Source: Comamonadaceae bacterium
Lineage (GTDB): Bacteria > Pseudomonadota > Gammaproteobacteria > Burkholderiales > Burkholderiaceae_C
DNA: 64,000 nt
Assembly (NCBI GenBank): GCA_947447985.1
Contig: CANFLX010000004.1
Location: forward strand, 1 to 64,000
Direction of reading: 5' to 3'
Shown: positions 1 to 8,275 of the stretch, one piece after another
How the letters are laid out: every line of letters starts with the position of its first letter
Numbering within the stretch: the first letter of the stretch is position 1
Made by a program: the position numbers and the translations under genes
The notes under the pieces: generated by a model
Databases searched by the model: none
Seen by the model: the letters and a program-made list of their open reading frames with translations, nothing else
Told to the model about the DNA's origin: nothing

Positions 1-645
1 GCCCACAAAAACAAGAGCCTGGTGATGGTGCCCTTGCGCGAGAACGGCAAGCTGCGCCCCGGCATCGAAGTGGCCAAAAAAATCCGCAAGATCGGCATGA
101 ACTCCAGCGACACGGGCCTGCTGTACTTTGACGAAGTGCGCGTGCCCCAGCGCAACCGCATTGGCGCAGAGGGCCATGGCTTTATCTACCAGATGCAGCA
201 GTTCCAGGAAGAGCGCCTGTGGGCGGCGGCCAGCTGCCTGCAGTCTTTGAACAACTGCATTGAGTGGACCACCGAGTGGGCGCAGGAGCGCAAGCTGTTT
301 GGCGCCACCTTGGCGGACCAGCAGTGGGTGCAGTTCCGTCTGGCGGAGATGAAAACCGACGTGGAAGCACTGCGGGCCCTGACCTACCGCGCCTGCGAAA
401 TGTATGTGGGTGGACAGGACGTGCTGGAGCTGGCCTCCATGGGCAAGTTGTTGGCAGGGCGCTTGAACCGCACTATTCCCGACGGTTGTCTGCAATTTTG
501 GGGCGGCATGGGCTACACCTGGGAAAACAAAGTCGCCCGCATGTTCCGCGACGGCCGCCTGGGCTCTATTGGCGGCGGGGCGGACGAGGTCATGCTGGGC
601 ATCATCGCCAAGACCATGGGCGTGGCCAAGCGGCCTCAGCGCTAA
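1..645 (+). CDS. Acyl-CoA dehydrogenase, C-terminal part (5' end outside window)
   Basis: The reading frame is open from the first base, so the N-terminal half lies upstream of the window. The visible 214 residues hold the middle beta-domain end (KIGMNSSDTG, DEVRVP) and the C-terminal helical domain of a flavin-dependent acyl-CoA dehydrogenase, which oxidises acyl-CoA to trans-2-enoyl-CoA and passes electrons to ETF. The C-terminal motif reads SIGGGADEVM, with glycine where medium-chain enzymes have the catalytic Glu. A Glu in the helix-G motif QEERLWAA is the likely base, as in isovaleryl/long-chain type enzymes. The gene lies 17 bases before a second acyl-CoA dehydrogenase, so the two are probably cotranscribed. 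The substrate cannot be read from the sequence. Confidence 0.9.
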   Translation, partial: AHKNKSLVMVPLRENGKLRPGIEVAKKIRKIGMNSSDTGLLYFDEVRVPQRNRIGAEGHGFIYQMQQFQEERLWAAASCLQSLNNCIEWTTEWAQERKLFGATLADQQWVQFRLAEMKTDVEALRALTYRACEMYVGGQDVLELASMGKLLAGRLNRTIPDGCLQFWGGMGYTWENKVARMFRDGRLGSIGGGADEVMLGIIAKTMGVAKRPQR

Positions 646-662
646 GCAGATCGGATACGTCC

Positions 663-1817
663 ATGCAAAGCACAGCCCATGCGCAAGACATTGCCCACCT
701 GCAAGACAGCGCCACCCGTTTTGTGCGCCAGGAGGTCAGCGCCCATTTGGCGGACTGGGAGGCGGCAGGCACCTTTCCACGCAGTTTGTACGGCCGCGCG
801 GCCGCACTGGGCTGGCTGGGAATGGGCTATCCCGAACACCTGGGTGGCACGCCTGCGCCCAGCGTGGTGCGCAATGCCTTGACGCACACGCTGGCGCGCG
901 AAAGCGGCAGCGGTGGGCTGATGGCCAGCCTGTTCAGCCACAACATCGGGCTGCCGCCGGTGCTGCGTTGGGGCTCCGACGCACTGCAACAAGAGGTTAT
1001 CCCTTCGGTGCTGCGCGGTGAAAAAATCGCCGCACTGGCCATCACCGAGCCAGGGGGTGGCACCGATGTGGCCGGCTTGCGCACCACGGCGCGTTTGGAT
1101 GGCGACCACTATGTGGTGGACGGCGAGAAGACTTACATCACCTCGGGCGTGCGTGCCGACTGGTTGACCGTGGCGGTGCGCACCGATGCGGCCAACAAAG
1201 GGCGCGGTGGTATTTCGATGTTGGTGATTCCGGGTGATTCGGCGGGCCTGTCCCGCAGCCCGCTGCAAAAAATGGGCTGGCACTGCTCGGACACTGGCCA
1301 TTTGCGCTTTGAGGGCGTGCGCGTGCCGGCGCGCTTTCTGGTGGGGCAGGAGGGCAGCGGCTTCAAGATGATCATGAGCAACTTCAATGGCGAGCGCCTG
1401 GCCATGTCGGTCATGGCCCTGGGCTTTGCCGAGTGCTGCTATGCCGAAGCCCTGGACTGGGCGCGCACCCGCAAAACCTTTGGCAGCGCCTTGGTGGACC
1501 ACCAGGTGGTGCGCCACAAGTTGATGGACATGAAGATGCGCATCGAGTCCACCCGTGCCTGGGTCGATGCGGTGACCGAGCGCCTAGACGGCGGCGACGA
1601 AGGCGCGGAGTGGGTCTCGCAGGTCTGTTTGCTCAAAAACCATGCGACGCAGACCATGCAGTTTTGCGCCGATCAGGGCGTGCAGCTGCTGGGCGCCATG
1701 GGCTTTATGCGCGGCACAGCCTGTGAGCGAATTTACCGCGAGGTCAAGGTGATGATGATTGGTGGCGGTGCCGAGGAAATCATGAAGGAGTTGGCTTCGC
1801 GTCAACTGGGGCTGTGA
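663..1817 (+). CDS. Acyl-CoA dehydrogenase
   Basis: A complete acyl-CoA dehydrogenase of 384 residues, the usual family length. It has the FAD/substrate loop ITEPGGGTDVAG, the beta-domain motif KMGWHCSDTGHLRF and the C-terminal IGGGAEEIM. The catalytic base is probably Glu244 in FNGERLAMS (isovaleryl-type placement), since the medium-chain Glu position is Gly. The ATG at 663 was chosen because the frame is open far upstream but the upstream translation has no family similarity and overlaps the preceding gene. It sits 17 bases after another acyl-CoA dehydrogenase and 10 bases before a thioesterase, which suggests an operon for acyl-CoA breakdown. Substrate unknown. Confidence 0.93.
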   Translation: MQSTAHAQDIAHLQDSATRFVRQEVSAHLADWEAAGTFPRSLYGRAAALGWLGMGYPEHLGGTPAPSVVRNALTHTLARESGSGGLMASLFSHNIGLPPVLRWGSDALQQEVIPSVLRGEKIAALAITEPGGGTDVAGLRTTARLDGDHYVVDGEKTYITSGVRADWLTVAVRTDAANKGRGGISMLVIPGDSAGLSRSPLQKMGWHCSDTGHLRFEGVRVPARFLVGQEGSGFKMIMSNFNGERLAMSVMALGFAECCYAEALDWARTRKTFGSALVDHQVVRHKLMDMKMRIESTRAWVDAVTERLDGGDEGAEWVSQVCLLKNHATQTMQFCADQGVQLLGAMGFMRGTACERIYREVKVMMIGGGAEEIMKELASRQLGL

Positions 1818-1827
1818 CAATAGGCGC

Positions 1828-2355
1828 ATGACCCCAAAGACCCCCACCGGTGCCGACCATGCACCAGATACCAGCATCTTGCCTTTAAGTACCCCCGTGG
1901 TTTTCGAAGAGGAGTTTGTTGCTGGACTCAAAAAAATCTTCGAAGAGCGCATTGCCTTCAACCAGGTCCTGGGCTTGAAGATCACCGCGGTGACGCCCGA
2001 GCGGGTAGCGGCCCGCATCGACATGCGCCCAGAGTTGGTGGGCCATTACGCCTTCAACCGCATCCATGGCGGCGTGATCAGCGCCGGGCTGGACGCCATG
2101 GGTGGGCTGGCCGTGATGGCCGCCATCGGTGCCCGCCACATGGACGAAACACCCACCCAGCGCCTGCACCGCTTCGGCCGACTGGGCACCATTGATTTGC
2201 GCATTGACTACATGCGCCCCGGCATCAGCCCGTATTTTGAGTTGCACGCCTATGTGCTGCGCCTGGGTTCGCGCGTGGCCAACACCCGCATGGAGTTTTT
2301 AGACGCTGACGGGAAACTGCTGTCGACCGGGGCGGCAGCGTACATCGTGTCTTGA
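1828..2355 (+). CDS. Hotdog-fold thioesterase family protein
   Basis: A 175-residue protein of the PaaI/YiiD-C-like hotdog thioesterase type, expected to hydrolyse an acyl-CoA or aryl-CoA. The central helix signature is visible as NRIHGGVISAGLDAMGG (around residues 78-94), followed by the beta-strand TIDLRIDYMRPG. The first 30 residues are an unconserved, proline/threonine-rich lead, so a later start is possible. It begins 10 bases after the acyl-CoA dehydrogenase and probably shares its transcript, which would fit release of free acid in the same acyl-CoA pathway. Confidence 0.8.
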   Translation: MTPKTPTGADHAPDTSILPLSTPVVFEEEFVAGLKKIFEERIAFNQVLGLKITAVTPERVAARIDMRPELVGHYAFNRIHGGVISAGLDAMGGLAVMAAIGARHMDETPTQRLHRFGRLGTIDLRIDYMRPGISPYFELHAYVLRLGSRVANTRMEFLDADGKLLSTGAAAYIVS

Positions 2356-2380
2356 GCGCTGAATCAATGCGGAGCAAACC

Positions 2381-2692
2381 TTATTTATTCGCCTTGGCGG
2401 CCTCAGGCTGCCTTGCTTGTTTTGTGATTTTGTCTGCGCATGCACCTGTGTGGCGCAGCTTCGCTCCCTGCTCACGCATTTTGCATTCATTTTGAAACGT
2501 TGCGGTTTTGGGGGTGTGCATCCAATAACCGCACACAAGTGCCATGTCATTGCTGCAGGCAAGGGCGTTGGGAACCATCACGTGCAGCAAAACCAAAAAC
2601 ACGATGGTGTGGAAAGCTGTGGGCAGCTTGGCAATAGGAGTGCGGTTCACGGTCGTCCTCTGATGCGGGAAATCAAGCTTTGCATTAGTCAT
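2381..2692 (-). CDS. Small exported cysteine-containing protein, unknown function
   Basis: I do not recognise this 103-residue protein. A hydrophobic stretch (residues about 25-45, ending PNALAC) after a charged N-terminus looks like a signal peptide, with cleavage or lipidation near Cys46. The mature part has Cys at about 46, 54, 70 and 85 and a Lys-rich end (KQARQPEAAKANK). Its ATG overlaps the stop region of the zinc-ribbon membrane gene upstream, which suggests translational coupling and supports its being real. It is the last member of the kdpD-kdpE-kup run. The codon pattern is less typical of the neighbourhood, so the call stays tentative. Confidence 0.4.
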   Translation of the reverse strand: MTNAKLDFPHQRTTVNRTPIAKLPTAFHTIVFLVLLHVMVPNALACSNDMALVCGYWMHTPKTATFQNECKMREQGAKLRHTGACADKITKQARQPEAAKANK

Positions 2693-3032
2693 TTGCAAGC
2701 GCAGAACCAGAGACCGATGTATCTGCAATGACTTGCTGGAATTGAAAATACACCATTCTGAAAATCCAGGCGTAAACCCACAAACAAAAGAGATCCAAGA
2801 AGAACTGGGCCAGATCGTAAGCGGCGTTGCCAGAGAGCAAGCGCAATCGTCCAAGACACAGTCCTATGCCAAATCCGCCTGCCACAAAAATGGTTTGAAT
2901 GCGTTGACTGACCAGAAATTCCGGCACGAGCACGAAGGCTTGCTTGCAGTTGGTGCAGTGGCGGTATTCATTGAATAAGCGGATGCGGTGGGCTTGATGG
3001 CACACGCAGCAGGTGTAACGAACGAAGCGCAT
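2685..3032 (-). CDS. Small membrane protein with N-terminal zinc ribbon
   Basis: A 115-residue protein of unknown function. The N-terminus carries two CxxC pairs (Cys8/Cys11 and Cys26/Cys29, in CCVCHQ and CTNCKQ) that look like a zinc ribbon. Two hydrophobic segments follow (about residues 46-64 and 75-97), so the ribbon is probably cytoplasmic and membrane-tethered. The gene starts 24 bases after the kup stop on the same strand and overlaps the next small gene. Its position suggests cotranscription with the potassium transporter, but no functional link can be claimed. Confidence 0.55.
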   Translation of the reverse strand: MRFVRYTCCVCHQAHRIRLFNEYRHCTNCKQAFVLVPEFLVSQRIQTIFVAGGFGIGLCLGRLRLLSGNAAYDLAQFFLDLFCLWVYAWIFRMVYFQFQQVIADTSVSGSALAND

Positions 3033-3056
3033 AGAAATATGGATCCGCTTATTCGC

Positions 3057-4997
3057 TTACAACTCAATCTTGGTGCCGATTTCAATCAAGCGATTCGCGT
3101 CCACCTTGAAGAAGTCCGACGCGCGTGCGGCGTTTTGCATCATCCAGACGAAGATGGCCTCGCGCCACAGTGACATCTGTGGAACTTCTTTCATGATTAA
3201 TGAGTCGCGCGCCATGAAAAAGGAAGTTTCCATGGGCGGGCAATCGATTCCAAAGTCTTTCTTGAGCGTTTCCATGACGACGCCGACATCCGGCGTTTCT
3301 TTGAAACCATAGACTGCACGCACCAAGTAAATTCCCTTGCTCATCTCTTTGACCGAAATGCGCCGATCGGAGTTCACATAAGGAATATCCCAGGTGCTCA
3401 TTTTTAAAAATACCACTTGCTTGTGCAGTACCCGGTTGTGTTTGAGGTTGTGCAACAGTGCTGGCGGCACAAAATCAATGTGTGCGGTCAGAAAGACGGA
3501 GGTGCCCTCAATCCGGTAGGGCGGATGCGCCAGCAGCGAGGGAATGAAATCCTCCAGCCCAATGCCGTTATTGATCGCCTTGGAACGCAGCAACTGGCGC
3601 CCTTGGTACCAGGTCATCATGAGCAAGAACAATGCGCTCGCGATGACCAGCGGAAACCAGCCGCCCTCCAGAATTTTCGACAAGTTGGCAGCGAAAAATC
3701 CTGCGTCCACCAGAAGGAAGGAACCAACGATCAGGCTGGTCGTGCCGCGGCTCCAGTTCCAGCTTTTTTGCATCACCACGGCGCAGAGCATGGAGGTGAT
3801 GAGCATGGTCGATGACACAGCGATGCCGTAGGCAGTGGCCAGGTTGTCGGACTTGCGAAATCCCAACACCACGACGACGACGACCACACACAACACCCAA
3901 TTGATGAAGGGCACATAGATCTGCCCAATCTCACGCTCAGAGGTGTGCACCACCTTCATACGCGGCACGAAGCCCAACAAAATCGCTTCGCTGGTCATGG
4001 AATAAGCGCCCGAGATACAGGCCTGAGAGGCAATGACTGTGGCCAATGCAGAAAGTACCACCAAGGGCAAGGTCAGGTACTGCGGCACCATGAGAAAAAA
4101 TGGATTGCTGACCGTCTGCGCATCGCGCAAAAGCATGGCCCCTTGGCCAAAATAGTTCAATAACAAGGCAGGCATGACCAGCAAAAACCAGGCGTAGCGG
4201 ATTGGCCGAATACCAAAATGCCCCATGTCGGCATAGAGGGCCTCGGCTCCTGTCACGACCAAGAATACGGCACCGGTCACGGCGAACGCAATCGCCGAAT
4301 TTTTGAGCATAAAGCTCAGGGCGTACCACGGTGAGAACGCCCAAAGGATCTCCGGACTCTGTGCGATCTGGTAAGCACCCATGGCACCGATGGTGATAAA
4401 CCAAATCAACATGATCGGCCCGAACAAAATGCCGACGACTTCGGTCCCCTTCTTTTCGAACAAGAACAAGCCGACCAAAATCACCAGCGTCAGGGGTAAG
4501 ACGATATGCCCGAAATCTTCGGACACCACTGTCAATCCCTCGATGGCGGAGAGCACCGAGATGGCGGGCGTGATGACCGCATCCCCATAAAACAAGCAGG
4601 CCCCCAGCACGCCCATCACCATAATGGTCATGGCCTGGATGCTGCCTTGCTTGGCGGTGCGCAAGGCCAATGCCATCAAGGCCAAAATTCCTCCTTCGCC
4701 GTGGTTGTTGGCACGCATCACAAAGGCCACATATTTCAGCGACACCACGATCACAAAAGTCCAAAAAATCATGGACAGCACACCGTAGACCGAGTCTTGG
4801 TTCAGTGGGATGCCGCTGACGGGGTCAAAACAGGATTTCAGCGCGTACAAAGGGCTGGTGCCGATATCGCCAAACACAATTCCTATCGCCAATAACGACA
4901 AGGCCAACAGGCTTCCTTTGACATGGTGGGTGCCTTGGTCAAATTCGATGGGGCGCAAAAATTTGGAATGTGAATATTCAGGATTGCTGATGGACAT
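3057..4997 (-). CDS. kup: Kup-type low-affinity potassium uptake protein
   Basis: A 646-residue inner-membrane K+ transporter of the KUP/HAK/KT family (usual bacterial length about 620-650), thought to work as a K+/H+ symporter. The first membrane segment holds the signature GIVFGDIGTSPLYALKS (near residues 39-55). About twelve hydrophobic segments precede a soluble C-terminal domain of about 150 residues. It starts about 40 bases downstream of a KdpE-like response regulator on the same strand. Many bacteria pair KdpDE with the kdpFABC ATPase, which is absent here, so this sensor pair may control kup instead. Confidence 0.95.
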   Translation of the reverse strand: MSISNPEYSHSKFLRPIEFDQGTHHVKGSLLALSLLAIGIVFGDIGTSPLYALKSCFDPVSGIPLNQDSVYGVLSMIFWTFVIVVSLKYVAFVMRANNHGEGGILALMALALRTAKQGSIQAMTIMVMGVLGACLFYGDAVITPAISVLSAIEGLTVVSEDFGHIVLPLTLVILVGLFLFEKKGTEVVGILFGPIMLIWFITIGAMGAYQIAQSPEILWAFSPWYALSFMLKNSAIAFAVTGAVFLVVTGAEALYADMGHFGIRPIRYAWFLLVMPALLLNYFGQGAMLLRDAQTVSNPFFLMVPQYLTLPLVVLSALATVIASQACISGAYSMTSEAILLGFVPRMKVVHTSEREIGQIYVPFINWVLCVVVVVVVLGFRKSDNLATAYGIAVSSTMLITSMLCAVVMQKSWNWSRGTTSLIVGSFLLVDAGFFAANLSKILEGGWFPLVIASALFLLMMTWYQGRQLLRSKAINNGIGLEDFIPSLLAHPPYRIEGTSVFLTAHIDFVPPALLHNLKHNRVLHKQVVFLKMSTWDIPYVNSDRRISVKEMSKGIYLVRAVYGFKETPDVGVVMETLKKDFGIDCPPMETSFFMARDSLIMKEVPQMSLWREAIFVWMMQNAARASDFFKVDANRLIEIGTKIEL

Positions 4998-5040
4998 GGT
5001 GCAGGAGGTAGCGAAGGAAAGGTGGCGAACAGGGTGGGGG

Positions 5041-5733
5041 TCACTTCATAAAGCGATAACCCACCCCGGTTTCGGTAATGAAATGCCGAGGCTGGCTCGG
5101 GTCGTTTTCGAGTTTGCGACGCAGATGGCCGATATAGATGCGCAGGTAGTGGGTGCTGTCTTTGAATTGCGGCCCCCACACCTCTCGCATCAAGGCACTT
5201 TGGGTGAGCATTTTTCCTGGCGAGCGCGTGAGTGCCGTGAGCAGTCGGTATTCGGTGGGAGTGATATTCACGTTCGTGCCGGCTTTGGTAACACTGCGCT
5301 GCACATAGTCAATCACGACGTCACCAAATTCGAGGCTTGGATTGCTGCCGGTTTCGAGTTTGGAGCCCCTGCGCAATTGCACCCGCACCCGCGCCAGCAG
5401 TTCCCCCAGGCCAAAGGGTTTGGACAAATAGTCATCCGCGCCCCGGTCCAGGGCGTTGACTTTGTCGGTCTCGTTCATGCGCGCCGACAAGATCAAAATC
5501 GGCGCAGGCGACCAGGCCCGGAATTTGTCAATAAAGGCCAAGCCGTCGCCGTCGGGCAAACCCAGGTCGAGCACGATCAGGTCGGGGTGAAACGTCGCTG
5601 CCCGTGTCAATGCCTGCGCCAGGGTTCCGGCCTCTTGCACCTCGAACTCTGCGGACTCGAAGGCAGAACGCAGCAAGCGCTGGATATCCAGGGCGTCTTC
5701 CACCACCAAAATGCGAAATCGATGGGTGTTCAT
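5041..5733 (-). CDS. kdpE: KdpE-like response regulator (OmpR family)
   Basis: A 230-residue OmpR/PhoB-type regulator. The receiver domain (1-120) has the acidic pair in VVEDA, phosphoacceptor Asp56 in LIVLDLGLPDGDG and the conserved Lys in LSKPFG. The C-terminal winged helix (about 130-230) contains LTPTEYRLL-like and GVGYRF motifs. In Kdp systems it binds DNA in response to low K+ or osmotic stress. I chose the ATG at 5733 over an upstream TTG because the protein then starts at the receiver fold and overlaps the kdpD stop by four bases (ATGA), a usual sign of coupling. The adjacent potassium gene is kup, not kdpFABC. Confidence 0.88.
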   Translation of the reverse strand: MNTHRFRILVVEDALDIQRLLRSAFESAEFEVQEAGTLAQALTRAATFHPDLIVLDLGLPDGDGLAFIDKFRAWSPAPILILSARMNETDKVNALDRGADDYLSKPFGLGELLARVRVQLRRGSKLETGSNPSLEFGDVVIDYVQRSVTKAGTNVNITPTEYRLLTALTRSPGKMLTQSALMREVWGPQFKDSTHYLRIYIGHLRRKLENDPSQPRHFITETGVGYRFMK

Positions 5734-7265
5734 GACTCGTTTGGAACCTGGGGGGGCTCGCCCAGTTGGAGCACGATCTGCACGCAAGCGCCCCCCTGGG
5801 GCAGCTTGTGCAGCGATATTTCGCCACCATGCGCCTTGATGATCATTTGGCAGATCGACAAGCCCAAGCCCAGACCTTCTTGCACCTGGGCCAGTGCACC
5901 GCGGTTGTAGCGCTCAAACGCAGTCTCCAGATCTGCAGGCAAAAAGCCGGGCCCTTGGTCGCGCACGCTGATACGGGCGGCACCGTCTTCGATGTGGGCC
6001 TCCACGTGAATTTCCGATCCTGGGGGCGAGAATTTGGCGGCGTTTTCCAGCAGATTGGAAAACACCCGTTCCATCAAAATCGCGTCCATTTCCACCAGTG
6101 GAAAGTCAGGTGCGATGCGCACGCGAACGCTATGTCTAGCCAAGGACTGGCCCAGGTATTGGATGCCGGCACCCACCACTTCTTCGAGCGAATGCCATTC
6201 CAATCTGAGTTTCATCCGCCCTTGCTCCAGACGCACGATGTCCAACAGGTTATTGACCATGGTCTTCAATCGAACCGCGTTGGTGTAGATGTCACGTGCC
6301 ACCGACAGGGCGGGATCTGAAAGCGCAGAATCCCCGCTGCTGAGTGACTCCGCTAGGCCCATGATGACGGTGAGCGGGGTTTTCAGGTCGTGCGACAACG
6401 CCGACAGGATGGTGGCACGCAGTCGCTCCGACACGCGGTCCAGGTCGGCCTGGTTGGCCACCTCCACATAGTGCAGACGCTCTATCGTGATCGCCAACAC
6501 AGCGCCCAGCGCCTGCGCGAGGGAAAGCTCATCGGCACTGAGCGGGGCGCTGCGCCCGAACTGGGACAAAGTCAGCACGCCGCGAATGGCTGCCGACGCT
6601 TTGAGGGGCACATAAATAGAGGCATAGCGGGTGCTGGCCATGGCCTGGTTGTGCAGTGTCTTGCCGCTGCGGATGGCGTTGTGGGCCAAATGTCGCTCCA
6701 GGGGAAAGGAAGTCTGATTGCAGGGCGCCTCAAAGTTGATCTGCCCATCCTCGGCCGTCAGGATGGCGGCTGCTACATGGAGCTCATGTTCAAAGAAGGC
6801 TTGGCAAATCTCCCGGACCTGAATGATCGAAATCGCACCCGCCAAGGTGCGTGCAGTGTCATACAGTGCGCGGGTGCGAATTTCGCGTTGCAGAGCTTGA
6901 CGCTCTTTATCCTTGAGCCCCACTGCCATTTGTCCGCTGATCAGGCCGGTGATCAGCATCACCGCAAAGGTGACCAGGTATTGGGCGTTCTCGACCGCCA
7001 GTGAAAAGCGCGGCGGCACAAAGAGCACGTCAAAAAACAAGACCGATACGACTGCGGCCACGACCGCGCTGACCCGCCCCAGCGTGACCGAGACAAAAAG
7101 CACCACCAACAAAAAGACCATCACGATGTTGGCCAAATCCAGGTGCCCGATCAAGGGGTCCATGAGCGCCGCGCTCAGGCTGCACGCCAGCACGGACAGC
7201 ATGATTTTTTGCTGGGTGCTCAGCCTTTCGGCGCGGGCGGATATGTGGGTAAGAATGGTCAACAT
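5730..7265 (-). CDS. KdpD-like sensor histidine kinase lacking the N-terminal KdpD/Usp part
   Basis: A 511-residue membrane sensor kinase. It has a four-helix DUF4118-like membrane domain (about residues 22-115), a GAF-like region (about 130-265), a dimerisation/phosphoacceptor helix with His292 in LSHDLKTPL, and an ATPase domain with NLLENAAKF, DQGPGF and GLGLGLSI. Full-length KdpD is about 900 residues because of an N-terminal KdpD plus Usp cytoplasmic region. That region is absent here and no frame upstream could supply it: the rpoZ gene and its terminator come immediately before. It is a natural short form or an old truncation with intact catalytic motifs, translationally coupled to the kdpE-like gene and probably cotranscribed with kup. 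Confidence 0.85.
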   Translation of the reverse strand: MLTILTHISARAERLSTQQKIMLSVLACSLSAALMDPLIGHLDLANIVMVFLLVVLFVSVTLGRVSAVVAAVVSVLFFDVLFVPPRFSLAVENAQYLVTFAVMLITGLISGQMAVGLKDKERQALQREIRTRALYDTARTLAGAISIIQVREICQAFFEHELHVAAAILTAEDGQINFEAPCNQTSFPLERHLAHNAIRSGKTLHNQAMASTRYASIYVPLKASAAIRGVLTLSQFGRSAPLSADELSLAQALGAVLAITIERLHYVEVANQADLDRVSERLRATILSALSHDLKTPLTVIMGLAESLSSGDSALSDPALSVARDIYTNAVRLKTMVNNLLDIVRLEQGRMKLRLEWHSLEEVVGAGIQYLGQSLARHSVRVRIAPDFPLVEMDAILMERVFSNLLENAAKFSPPGSEIHVEAHIEDGAARISVRDQGPGFLPADLETAFERYNRGALAQVQEGLGLGLSICQMIIKAHGGEISLHKLPQGGACVQIVLQLGEPPQVPNES

Positions 7266-7358
7266 GCGATTTCCTGGCAGCCCATGCTAGCCCCCTGGTT
7301 GAAAAAAAGTTGTAAAAATCTCAGCCGCCGGTTCCCGAGGTGGGCTGGATTTGGCGCA

Positions 7359-7388
7359 TAAAAAAAGGCCCCTACAGGGGCCTTTTTT
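7359..7388. terminator. Bidirectional rho-independent terminator between rpoZ and the kdpD-like gene
   Basis: A perfect GC-rich hairpin (GGCCCC, loop TACA, GGGGCC) is flanked by an A-run on one side and a T-run on the other, so it can end transcripts in both directions. On the minus strand it lies just after the rpoZ stop and separates the yicC-gmk-rpoZ block from the kdpD-kdpE-kup block. Confidence 0.9.
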
Positions 7389-7405
7389 GTGATCGAAGCG
7401 ACGCT

Positions 7406-7609
7406 TTACAGCGGCACTTTCTTCAGCATTTCAATACCGACCTTGCCGGCGGCAATTTCGCGCAGCGCGGTAACGCCGGGCTTGTTTTTGCTCTCGATTT
7501 TGGGGGTGTGACCCTGGCTCAGCATGCGGGCGCGGTAGGTGGCAGCCAGGACCAGCTGAAAGCGGTTGGGGATCTGCTCGAGGCAGTCTTCGACGGTGAT
7601 GCGGGCCAT
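7406..7609 (-). CDS. rpoZ: RNA polymerase omega subunit
   Basis: A 67-residue omega subunit, the usual betaproteobacterial length, starting [17 protein letters not shown] and containing the conserved [10 protein letters not shown] helix. It binds the beta' subunit and helps RNA polymerase assembly and ppGpp response. It lies 14 bases after gmk on the same strand and before a strong terminator, the classical gmk-rpoZ arrangement. Confidence 0.97.
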   Translation of the reverse strand: MARITVEDCLEQIPNRFQLVLAATYRARMLSQGHTPKIESKNKPGVTALREIAAGKVGIEMLKKVPL

Positions 7610-7623
7610 GGGATTCTCCGAAA

Positions 7624-8247
7624 TTACAAGGGGATGTTGAGCGCTTGGAACGTTGCCGCTCTGGCGCGCGCCTGCGCCACAAACTTGAGCCGCTGGGAAT
7701 GAACGATCGCTTTCAGGTCAAAAAGCGCGCGGTCAAACAACTCGTTAATTATAACGAAGTCGAATTTTTGCGCCTGTGCCACCTCGATGGCGGCGTTTTT
7801 CATGCGCAACTCAATCGTCTCGGGGGCATCCTCGCCCCGCCGCTCGAGGCGTGCGCGCAGCTCTTCCCAGCTCGGGGGCAGGATGAAAATACACACGGCG
7901 TTCGAGAACGTTTCTTTGATCTGAATTGCGCCCTGGAAGTCAATTTCCAGAATCACGTCGGCGCCCGTGGCCATGCGCTCCTCGATGGCTTTTTTGGAGG
8001 TGCCGTAGCGGTTGTTGTGGACATGGGCCCATTCCACAAAGCCCTTGGCCGCCACCATGGCGTCAAACTCCTGCTCCGAGGCGAAATAGTATTCCCGGCC
8101 ATGCTTTTCTTGCCCGCGGGGCGCGCGCGTGGTGTGCGACACCGAGGGCTGTACATGGGAGTCGAGCTCGAGCAGGGCGTTGACCAGGCTGGACTTGCCT
8201 GCGCCACTGGGTGCAGCGACAACAAAAAGGTTTCCGGGGTAATCCAT
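7624..8247 (-). CDS. gmk: Guanylate kinase
   Basis: A 207-residue guanylate kinase that phosphorylates GMP to GDP with ATP. The P-loop is [10 protein letters not shown] near residue 11. The GMP-binding region has [19 protein letters not shown], and ILEIDFQGA is the Walker-B-like strand. It lies 28 bases downstream of the yicC start-to-stop unit and 14 bases before rpoZ, in a conserved operon. Confidence 0.97.
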   Translation of the reverse strand: MDYPGNLFVVAAPSGAGKSSLVNALLELDSHVQPSVSHTTRAPRGQEKHGREYYFASEQEFDAMVAAKGFVEWAHVHNNRYGTSKKAIEERMATGADVILEIDFQGAIQIKETFSNAVCIFILPPSWEELRARLERRGEDAPETIELRMKNAAIEVAQAQKFDFVIINELFDRALFDLKAIVHSQRLKFVAQARARAATFQALNIPL

Positions 8248-8275
8248 AGCGCAACAGGGCCAAAAATGCGGACTC

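Noticed and set aside
264-662. Long N-terminal extension of the second acyl-CoA dehydrogenase
   Set aside because: The extension overlaps the preceding gene in another frame and has no family similarity. The ATG at 663 gives the family length.
5734-5787. TTG start adding 18 residues to the KdpE-like regulator
   Set aside because: The added residues precede the receiver fold, lie inside the kinase gene and lack family similarity.
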